A DNA stretch of 12,464 nt, taken from contig DATECU010000016.1 of assembly GCA_035286745.1 (NCBI GenBank), forward strand, positions 1-12,464, given 5' to 3'. Numbering within the stretch: position 1 is the stretch's first letter; every line of letters starts with the position of its first letter. Of the stretch, positions 1 to 5,633 are shown piece by piece. Origin of the DNA: DATECU01 sp035286745. GTDB lineage: Bacteria > Acidobacteriota > Vicinamibacteria > Fen-336. The position numbers were made by a program, and so were the translations under genes. The notes beneath the pieces are model-generated. The model was not told the DNA's origin. It saw only the letters and a list, made by a program, of their open reading frames with translations, and searched no databases.

Positions 1-783
1 GATGCCCAGGGCCTCCGCCAGCCCCTCCCGGACCGTGAAGACGCCCTGGGTGGAGGCCCAGACCGTGAGGTCGTCGCCATCCCACTTTGCCAGCACGCAG
101 TGGGGCTCCAGCGACGCGTGGGTGTGCACGGCCACCGAGTAGGTGCCCTCCACCATGACCTCCGCCTCCGCGAAGCCCTTTTCGATGTCGCCCCGCGATC
201 CACCCCGGCGCGGCGGCATCGGCCCCAACACGTTGCCGCTGCGGGGGACGCCCTTGGGGCCGGGAGCCTCGTCCGCGGCGTAGACCAGCGGTGCCCCCAC
301 GTCCATGGCGTGGTCCAGATCGGTCACGAAGGGCCGTTCGTCGTACTCGACCACCACCAGCCTGGCCGCGTCCTCGGCAATTTCCAGCGAGGCGGCGGCG
401 ATGGCCGCCAGGTCCTGCCCCGCAAAACGCACGATCCGGGCCTCGGTGGTCCACACCGCCTTTACCCCGGGCAGGGCCTCCGCTTTGCTGGTGTCGAGCT
501 TCAGGATCGCCGCGGCCGGGACCGAGGCCCGGACCATCTTGGCCCACAGCATGCCCGGCTGGTTGACGTCTAACGTGTATCGCGCGCGACCCGTCACCTT
601 GGCCGGACCCTCCAAACGTGGTTCCCGCCCCTTGACGACCCGGAACCGGGTGTCGAGATCCCAGGGGGCGAGATCGCCCGCCGCCATCTTTACCTCGATG
701 GTCTGGGGTGCGCTGGCGTGGCCCGCTTTCGACTGGTGCGGGGTGGTGGTCGGGTCGGACTCTCGAGTGGCCTCCGCGCTCAT
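1..783 (-). CDS. Molybdenum hydroxylase (xanthine dehydrogenase/aldehyde oxidase family), molybdopterin-binding large subunit, N-terminal part
   Basis: The frame opens at an ATG (783-781) and stays open to the window edge, giving the first 261 residues; the C-terminal part is missing. After a Ser/Thr-rich leader of about 35 residues comes the aldehyde oxidase a/b-hammerhead region (about residues 58-150, 'KVTGRARYTLDV', 'LPGVKAVWTT', 'GQDLAAIAA'). The start of the molybdopterin-binding domain follows, with the family signature 'HASLEPHCVLAKW' and 'LTVWASTQ' near residues 221-248. Members hydroxylate aldehydes, purines or N-heterocycles at a Mo-cytosine or Mo-pterin centre; the substrate cannot be told from this fragment. 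No signal peptide is visible, whereas the upstream partner has a Tat signal, so export as a co-folded complex is likely, as known for the PaoABC type. The start lies 4 nt after the stop of the 2Fe-2S gene, with GAGG-like sequence ahead of it, so the two are probably translationally coupled. Family assignment is confident; specificity is unknown. Confidence 0.9.
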   Translation of the reverse strand, partial: MSAEATRESDPTTTPHQSKAGHASAPQTIEVKMAAGDLAPWDLDTRFRVVKGREPRLEGPAKVTGRARYTLDVNQPGMLWAKMVRASVPAAAILKLDTSKAEALPGVKAVWTTEARIVRFAGQDLAAIAAASLEIAEDAARLVVVEYDERPFVTDLDHAMDVGAPLVYAADEAPGPKGVPRSGNVLGPMPPRRGGSRGDIEKGFAEAEVMVEGTYSVAVHTHASLEPHCVLAKWDGDDLTVWASTQGVFTVREGLAEALGI

Positions 784-787
784 GACC

Positions 788-1411
788 TCAACCTCGTTTG
801 GCGCCCTTGGCCGGCGCCTTGGCTGCCTTCTGGACCGCTTCGAAGATCCGGGGGTAGGTGCCGCAACGGCACAGGTTGCCGGAGAGGCCGTGCTTGACCT
901 CGGCCAGGCTCGGATTCGGGTTCTGCCGCAGGAAGGCGGTGCCCGCGACCACGAAGCCTGGCGTGCAGAAGCCGCACTGCAGGGCGTCGCACTCCACGAA
1001 GGCGGCCTGCAGCGGGCTCAGCTTCTCGGGTGTGCCCAGGCCCTCGACGGTGGTGATCTCATGGCCGGCAGCGTCCACCGCCAGCATCAGGCACGAGCAC
1101 ACCGGCTCGCCGTCCAGGAGCACGGTACAGGCCCCGCAGCCGCCCCGGTCGCAGACCTCCTTGGCGCCGGTCAGGTCGAGCTGGTTGCGCAGGGCACGGA
1201 GCAGGGTCACTCGTGGCTCCACACTCACGCTGCGCAAGACGCCGTTCACCTTGAAGTCCAGGGTCACCGCGTCGGGGCCGAGGATGCGTGGTGGCTGACC
1301 CGGCGGGGCGGCGCCGAGCAAGCTGCTGGCGGCGGCGCCGGCGCCCGCGGTCTTCAAGAAGGTCCGGCGGGAAACGCCGGAAGCCTCTTCGCCATCTCGA
1401 GAAGGCGGCAT
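788..1411 (-). CDS. Tat-exported 2Fe-2S subunit of molybdenum hydroxylase
   Basis: This 207-residue protein carries electrons from the molybdenum subunit. A Tat motif 'SRRTFLK' followed by an Ala/Gly-rich hydrophobic stretch lies within the first 35 residues. A plant-type ferredoxin domain follows with the 'CDRGGCGACTV' and 'PVCSC' cysteines. The C-terminal helical 2Fe-2S domain has 'CGFCTPGFV' and 'CRCGTYP'. All eight cluster cysteines appear present. I chose the ATG at 1411: GAGG sits 8 nt upstream, it gives a normal Tat n-region, and a plausible promoter ends just upstream. A longer TTG start at 1468 would add 19 residues, but that TTG is the first three bases of a likely -35 box. The molybdopterin subunit gene follows directly, with no FAD-subunit gene between them, unlike the Fe-S/FAD/Mo order of paoABC. 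The electron acceptor may therefore be a cytochrome or other periplasmic carrier (inference). Confidence 0.93.
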   Translation of the reverse strand: MPPSRDGEEASGVSRRTFLKTAGAGAAASSLLGAAPPGQPPRILGPDAVTLDFKVNGVLRSVSVEPRVTLLRALRNQLDLTGAKEVCDRGGCGACTVLLDGEPVCSCLMLAVDAAGHEITTVEGLGTPEKLSPLQAAFVECDALQCGFCTPGFVVAGTAFLRQNPNPSLAEVKHGLSGNLCRCGTYPRIFEAVQKAAKAPAKGAKRG

Positions 1412-1438
1412 AGGTTCAACCTCGTCTGGATCTGGACG

Positions 1439-1468
1439 ATTCTCCGCCCAGCCTCGAAAACGGGTCAA
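1439..1468 (-). promoter_or_regulatory. Predicted sigma70-like promoter of the molybdenum hydroxylase unit
   Basis: On the minus strand, TTGACC (1468-1463) is followed after 18 nt by GAGAAT (1444-1439). These match the -35 and -10 consensus at five and four of six positions. Transcription would begin near 1432, leaving about 20 nt of leader with a GAGG ribosome site before the ATG at 1411. Assignment is by consensus only. Confidence 0.45.
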
Positions 1469-1515
1469 GCGGAAAGCGGAGGGGCTGGCCCTCGCTGGCC
1501 GTGAAACCTTGTGAG

Positions 1516-1535
1516 CGCCGGGCTCCGACCCGGCG
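1516..1535. repeat. 7-bp perfect inverted repeat in the divergent regulator/hydroxylase region
   Basis: CGCCGGG (1516-1522) and CCCGGCG (1529-1535) are perfect complements around a 6-nt loop. An overlapping alternative pairs AGCGCC (1514-1519) with GGCGCT (1535-1540). It lies about 50 nt upstream of the Lrp-family start and upstream of the divergent hydroxylase promoter, so it could be an operator for the regulator or a leader hairpin. Its role is inferred from position only. Confidence 0.5.
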
Positions 1536-1587
1536 GCGCTGGTGGAACACCTGTCAAGTAAAGGCCGTAGTACACTTGCGGAACGCT

Positions 1588-2130
1588 ATGGCAAGGTCCA
1601 CCCCAGTCAACAGTTCGCTCGACTTGGGCCGGCGGGCCCGACCTCTGCGCGACGCGACCGACCGGAAACTGCTGCTGGCTCTGGCCAGTGACGGCCGCCG
1701 GCCGGCGGCCGATCTGGCCAAGGAGCTCGGTCTGTCGCGACAGGCGGTCACCGAGCGCATTCGGGCCTTGGAGCGCGAGGGCGTGATCCAGGGGTACCGC
1801 GCCGAGGTAGATCCAAAGGCCCTCGGCCTTGCCGTCCGGGCCTTCGTGCACCTGACCCTGGACGGCACCCAGGGGCCGAAGAAGGAGCGTGAGGTGCTGG
1901 CCCGGCTGACCGCCAATCCCCTGGTGCGTTCGGTGCACCGGGTGAGCGGCGAGGACTGTTTCGTGGCCCAGGTGGTTTGCCGGCGGCTGGAGGACGTCAA
2001 CGTCCTGCTGGCCGAGCTTCAGGGCACTCGCGCGCTCCAGTCCTCCCGCACCGCCTTCGTGCTGGAGACCGTGCTCGACAAGACCTGCCTGGGTCCCCTG
2101 GAACCGTCGCTCTTGTCCGAGGAGGGCTGA
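1588..2130 (+). CDS. Lrp/AsnC-family transcriptional regulator
   Basis: From the ATG at 1588 the protein has 180 residues, close to the usual 150-170 of the family. After a short basic N-terminus, an AsnC-type winged helix-turn-helix covers about residues 22-75 ('DATDRKLLLALASDGR', 'LAKELGLSRQAVTERI', 'LEREGVIQGY'). A RAM-type ligand-binding and oligomerisation domain follows ('GLAVRAFVHLTL', 'HRVSGEDCFVAQVV'). The frame also opens at a GTG (1501). That extension reads as Arg/Trp-rich non-family sequence and covers a strong inverted repeat, so I reject it. The ribosome site of the chosen start is weak (GCGGAA). The EamA exporter begins 3 nt after the stop, and Lrp-type regulators commonly control adjacent amino-acid exporters. 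It is divergent from the hydroxylase genes and might also control them (inference). The effector is unknown. Confidence 0.92.
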   Translation: MARSTPVNSSLDLGRRARPLRDATDRKLLLALASDGRRPAADLAKELGLSRQAVTERIRALEREGVIQGYRAEVDPKALGLAVRAFVHLTLDGTQGPKKEREVLARLTANPLVRSVHRVSGEDCFVAQVVCRRLEDVNVLLAELQGTRALQSSRTAFVLETVLDKTCLGPLEPSLLSEEG

Positions 2131-2133
2131 GTC

Positions 2134-3030
2134 ATGTCCCCCCGCCAGAAGCGTCTGCTCCCTTGGCTCTCGCTGCTCGTGGTCTACGTGGTGTGGGGCT
2201 CGACCTACCTGGCAATCCGTTTGGTGGTCCGGGAGATGCCGCCCTGGTCGGCGGCCGCCTTCCGCTTCTTGGTTGCCGGGTTGGTGATGGCGGTGGTCGC
2301 CGCCTTCACCGACCGTGTCCACGGGCGGCCCAGCCTCAAGCAGCTCCTCGAGTACTCCCTGGTTGGCGTCTTGCTGCTGTCGGTCGGCAACGCCCTGGTG
2401 ATGTGGTCGGAGAAGACCGTGCCCAGCGGCATTGCGGCCCTGATCGTGGCCACCGTCCCTCTCTGGCTCACGCTGCTCGACGGCATGCGGCCGGGCGGGC
2501 AGCCCTGGACCCTCAGGGTCTGGGTGGGGACCGCGCTGGGCCTGGCCGGCGTCGCCCTGGTGGCCAAGCCCGAGGGGGCCCTGGATTCGGCCCACCTCTG
2601 GGGCATCGTCGCCCTTCAGGTGGCCAGCCTCTCCTGGACCGTCGGCTCCCTCTACGCTCAGTCACGACCCCGCAAGCTCCCGATCTTCACCGCCTCCGCG
2701 GTGGAGATGATCGCCGGCTCGCTGGTGCTCTTCCTGGAGTCGGCCCTGGCCGGCGAGGACTGGGGCCTGCTCTTTGGCGCCTCCGCCTCGGCCTGGTACT
2801 CGCTCGCCTACCTGATCGTCTTCGGCTCGCTGGTGCGCTTCACCGCCTTCGCCTACTGCCTGAACGAGCTTCCGGCCTCGACGGTGGGCACCTACGCCTA
2901 CGTCAATCCGGTGGTAGCGGTGGCCCTGGGCGCTCTCATCCTGGGCGAGCGGCTGGGGCCGGGCCTCCTTGCCGGCGCCGTGCTGATCCTGGGTGCGGTG
3001 TTGCTCACGACAAGGAGACGGAGGGACTGA
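2134..3030 (+). CDS. EamA/DMT-family inner-membrane transporter
   Basis: This 298-residue hydrophobic protein has about ten membrane helices arranged as two EamA repeats (about residues 12-145 and 155-293), the normal length for the drug/metabolite transporter superfamily. The N-terminal hallmark 'VVYVVWGSTYLAIRL' and the 'FRFLVAGLV' segment are clear. The second repeat ends in the typical 'VNPVVAVALGALILGERL' helix pair, then a short basic tail. Relatives export amino acids or other metabolites by proton exchange; the substrate here is not determined. The ATG follows the regulator's stop by 3 nt, and GGAGG (2121-2125), lying inside the end of the regulator gene, is placed 8 nt upstream. The two genes are therefore very likely co-transcribed. 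The likely job is metabolite efflux controlled by the upstream Lrp-like sensor. Confidence 0.93.
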   Translation: MSPRQKRLLPWLSLLVVYVVWGSTYLAIRLVVREMPPWSAAAFRFLVAGLVMAVVAAFTDRVHGRPSLKQLLEYSLVGVLLLSVGNALVMWSEKTVPSGIAALIVATVPLWLTLLDGMRPGGQPWTLRVWVGTALGLAGVALVAKPEGALDSAHLWGIVALQVASLSWTVGSLYAQSRPRKLPIFTASAVEMIAGSLVLFLESALAGEDWGLLFGASASAWYSLAYLIVFGSLVRFTAFAYCLNELPASTVGTYAYVNPVVAVALGALILGERLGPGLLAGAVLILGAVLLTTRRRRD

Positions 3031-3032
3031 AG

Positions 3033-3045
3033 GACCCCCTGGGTC
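3033..3045. other. Short hairpin just after the transporter stop
   Basis: GACCC (3033-3037) and GGGTC (3041-3045) form a 5-bp perfect stem with a 3-nt loop, two bases after the transporter stop codon. No T-run follows, so it is at most a weak or factor-assisted 3' end between convergent genes. Confidence 0.35.
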
Positions 3046-3083
3046 GGTAGCTGTCCCGCCTCCCCAGCCTGGTGCCTTTCGGT

Positions 3084-3111
3084 AGCTGATAGCTGAACGC
3101 TGAGTGCTGAC
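3084..3111. repeat. Four tandem copies of a degenerate heptamer (NGCTGAN) between convergent genes
   Basis: Four consecutive 7-base units read AGCTGAT, AGCTGAA, CGCTGAG and TGCTGAC, sharing the core GCTGA. A 10-bp direct repeat TCGGTAGCTG occurs at 3044-3053 and again at 3079-3088. That is 35 bases apart (five heptads), so the register seems to extend upstream. The array fills the gap between the convergent exporter and cyclase genes. Function unknown; it may be a decayed heptad array. Confidence 0.7.
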
Positions 3112-3119
3112 TGCCTCCG

Positions 3120-4382
3120 TTATGTCAGAAACGCCGGAACCGCGCGGATGATGCGATTGCGGCCCGCCCCCTTGGCCTCGTAGAGGGACTGGTCCGCGGC
3201 CCTGAGCAGATCGACCGCGCTCAGCGCATCCTCTGGAAAGGTGGCGACCCCTCCCGAGATGGTCACCTTGCCCAGCGGCTGGCTGGTGCCGTGCGGGAAG
3301 CTGTGAGCCTCCACCGTCCGGCGCAGGTTCTCGGCCAGACGCTCAGCCACCTCCTTGGGGGCGCCCGGGTACAGGATCACGAACTCCTCGCCCCCGTAGC
3401 GGGCGGCCAGGTCGTCCTCCCGGATGGCGCGCTTGAACAGCCGGCCCACCTCCTTCAGCACCTCGTCGCCCTCCAGGTGGCCGTTGCTGTCGTTGTAGTT
3501 CTTGAAGTGGTCGATGTCGAGCATCAGCAGGCTGAGCGGCTGGCTCGACCGCTGCGCCTGGTGGATCTCGTCGCCTAACCGGTTCGCCAGCGCCCGCTTG
3601 TTGAGCAGGCCGGTGAGCCCGTCCAGCTCCGCGCTCTCCTCCACCGTGCGCAGGCGGGTGAGATAGACGAGCGCCACCGCGGTCAGGTCGGCCACCATCT
3701 TGAGCAGGCGCTTGGCTTGCTCCTGGCGCTGACCGGGGCCGCCTACCAGGAACACGCCCAAGAGGGTCCCCTCGTGCTCGATGGGCACCACCAGGTCCGG
3801 TCTCAGCCCGTGAGGTGTCGCCTCCAGCGCTCGTTTGGCGGTGCGGGGAAGGCCTTCGAAATCGGCGCGATCCATCGCCAGCGGATGCTCGGCCACGTAG
3901 CCCACGTGGCCCTGGCCGAAGTCGACCTCGAAGCCCTGGCCCACGCTCGCGGGCAAGCCGTGTGCCGCGACCAGGAGCAGCCGCTTGCCCCGGCGCGAGA
4001 GGAGATCGTCGTCCAGCGGACCGTCGTCGCGCGGCCGGCTGACCACGAAGGTGGCGGCCTGTTCCGGCCGGAAGAGCTGATCCAGGAGCTTCAGCGTGAG
4101 CGATCCCACGCCACGCCGGCCTCGGGCCGAGAACATCTGGCGGACCAGGTCGGGCAGCATCAGGAAGACCTCGGTCTGATCCTTGGTCCTTCCCAACGCC
4201 TCTTCCAGCTCCCGGCGCAGGCGAGCGATGGCCCGTTCGGTCTCGGATCGCTCGCGTTGTCTCAGGGTTTGCGTTTCCTCGACGCGGCGGTGGGCGGAGC
4301 CAAAGGCGAAGGCCCAGCCCACGAAGCCGCCCACCACCAGGGCGGCCAGACCGACGAGAACCAGAGAGGCTTCCAAAGGCAA
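3120..4382 (-). CDS. Membrane-anchored GAF-GGDEF diguanylate cyclase
   Basis: This 420-residue protein makes the second messenger cyclic di-GMP from GTP. One membrane helix (about 5-28) is followed by a charged coiled coil (about 31-70), a GAF-like sensor region (about 85-245) and a GGDEF domain (about 250-415). The catalytic signature is GGEEF (330-334), with 'DIDHFKNYND' and 'GHLEGDE' upstream as expected for metal and GTP binding. An RxxD inhibitory site (R321-D324) lies exactly five residues before the GGEEF motif, so product inhibition is predicted. The start is a TTG with a poor ribosome site. No other start exists in frame back to the TAG that ends the muramidase gene 48 nt upstream, and the whole gap is open in the same frame. 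The input to the GAF domain is unknown. Confidence 0.93.
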   Translation of the reverse strand: MPLEASLVLVGLAALVVGGFVGWAFAFGSAHRRVEETQTLRQRERSETERAIARLRRELEEALGRTKDQTEVFLMLPDLVRQMFSARGRRGVGSLTLKLLDQLFRPEQAATFVVSRPRDDGPLDDDLLSRRGKRLLLVAAHGLPASVGQGFEVDFGQGHVGYVAEHPLAMDRADFEGLPRTAKRALEATPHGLRPDLVVPIEHEGTLLGVFLVGGPGQRQEQAKRLLKMVADLTAVALVYLTRLRTVEESAELDGLTGLLNKRALANRLGDEIHQAQRSSQPLSLLMLDIDHFKNYNDSNGHLEGDEVLKEVGRLFKRAIREDDLAARYGGEEFVILYPGAPKEVAERLAENLRRTVEAHSFPHGTSQPLGKVTISGGVATFPEDALSAVDLLRAADQSLYEAKGAGRNRIIRAVPAFLT

Positions 4383-4430
4383 GGTTCCGGGCTCTTGCGG
4401 AGCCGGATGGAGGGAAGCTCGAGACGGATT

Positions 4431-5633
4431 CTACGCGGGGCCGGAGTCGTAGAGCAAGTGCCTCGCTCGCCGCCTCCGGAACGGCTCCAGTTGCTTCCGC
4501 CAAACGGGGCTAAGGGCCCTGAGGGAGCTGCCGGCCTCGATCGCGCGCCGAATGGCATCGGTCCCACACAGGATGTCGATGGGCCGCTTCACGTACTCGT
4601 ATTCGTAGGGCGGCTGGCGCCAGGCAAAGCGCTTCGGGTCCTGCCGGCGGCCGTGCACGACGAGCAACAGGTAGGCGAGGAACGCCGGAAAGCGCCGCCG
4701 GTCGGTCACGTGGACCTGCACACCCCCGCACAGTCGACCGGCGTGCTTGTGGAAGGTGGGGGTGAAGTAGGTGGGCCGGAAGAGGACCCCGGGGATCTCT
4801 TCGGCCGCCAGCTCCTGGGCCAGGCGCCAGGGGTCGAGCCAGGGCGCGCCGACCAGCTCGAAGGGACGGGTGGTTCCTCGGCCCTCGGACAGGTTGGTGC
4901 CCTCGATCAAACAGCCCCCGGGGTAGACGTAGGCGGTGTCCACCGTGGGCATGTTGGGCGAGGGCATCACCCAGGGCAGACCGGTTTCCTCGAAGGACAT
5001 CTCTCGGCGGTAGCCCTTCATGGGAATCACCCGGAGGTCGACCGGGAAGCCCAGTTCCTCACGGAAGAGCAACGCCAGCTCTCCAACCGTCATCCCGTGG
5101 CGAACCGGCAAGGGGTGCAGCCCCACGAAGGACCTGAACTCGGGGTCCAGCAGGTTGCCGTCGACCACCGCCGCGCCGATGGGATTCGGTCGGTCCAGCA
5201 CCACCAGCCGCACGCCGTCGCGGGCGCAAGCATCCATGGCGTGGAGCATCGTATAGATGAAGGTGTAGTAGCGGGAGCCCACGTCCTGCACGTCGAAGAC
5301 CAGCGCGTCGAGGCCGCGAAGCATCTCTGGGGTGGGCACTCGGGTCTTGCCGTAGAGGCTGAAGACGGGCAGCCCGGTCCGGGGATCCCGGCCGTCCTCG
5401 ACCTCGACCAAGTCCTGAGCATCGGCCCAGAGGCCGTGCTCGGGGCCGAAGAGGGCGGTCAGGCGAAGCGCCTTCGAGTCCTGGAGGGCCAGTGCCCCGT
5501 GCATCAGGTCCGCGGTGACGCAGGTAGGGTTGGCGATCAGGCCCAGCCGGCGACCCTTGAGGTCGCCCGGCCTGGCCAGAAGCTCTTCCAGACCGGAGCG
5601 GACGCGGCCCAGCTTCCTCACCGACAGCCCCAC
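4431..5633 (-). CDS. namZ: NamZ-type exo-beta-N-acetylmuramidase (DUF1343, GH171 family)
   Basis: This 400-residue protein matches the DUF1343 family, whose characterised member NamZ (Bacillus subtilis YbbC) releases MurNAc from the non-reducing end of peptidoglycan fragments during wall turnover. The family blocks are all visible: 'RLGLIANPT' (29-37), 'GPEHG' (63-67), 'FDVQDVGSRYYT' (113-124), 'DRPNP' (147-151), 'PSPNMPT' (224-230) and 'EGTNLSEGRGTT' (244-255). Length is normal for the mature domain, but no signal peptide is present, so on its own it would be cytoplasmic. The chosen start is a GTG directly after the TAG of the FHA-TIG gene. A GTG four codons on (5621) has better ribosome-site spacing (GGTGGGG) and is a fair alternative. 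The gene lies between an FHA envelope protein and a diguanylate cyclase in one frame. The family call is firm; the exact substrate is inferred. Confidence 0.92.
   Translation of the reverse strand: MGLSVRKLGRVRSGLEELLARPGDLKGRRLGLIANPTCVTADLMHGALALQDSKALRLTALFGPEHGLWADAQDLVEVEDGRDPRTGLPVFSLYGKTRVPTPEMLRGLDALVFDVQDVGSRYYTFIYTMLHAMDACARDGVRLVVLDRPNPIGAAVVDGNLLDPEFRSFVGLHPLPVRHGMTVGELALLFREELGFPVDLRVIPMKGYRREMSFEETGLPWVMPSPNMPTVDTAYVYPGGCLIEGTNLSEGRGTTRPFELVGAPWLDPWRLAQELAAEEIPGVLFRPTYFTPTFHKHAGRLCGGVQVHVTDRRRFPAFLAYLLLVVHGRRQDPKRFAWRQPPYEYEYVKRPIDILCGTDAIRRAIEAGSSLRALSPVWRKQLEPFRRRRARHLLYDSGPA

Noticed and set aside
305..1504. 399-codon plus-strand open frame across the hydroxylase genes
   Set aside because: It is antisense to two genes with clear family motifs and has no recognisable domain; long antisense frames are expected at this G+C content.
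1501..1587. GTG extension of the Lrp-family protein
   Set aside because: The extra residues do not resemble the family and the stretch covers a strong inverted repeat; the ATG at 1588 fits better.
1465..2595. 376-codon minus-strand open frame across the Lrp and transporter genes
   Set aside because: It is antisense to two clear families and has biased composition without domains.
3031..3119. Intrinsic terminator between the convergent transporter and cyclase genes
   Set aside because: The only hairpin is 5 bp and no T-run follows on either strand.
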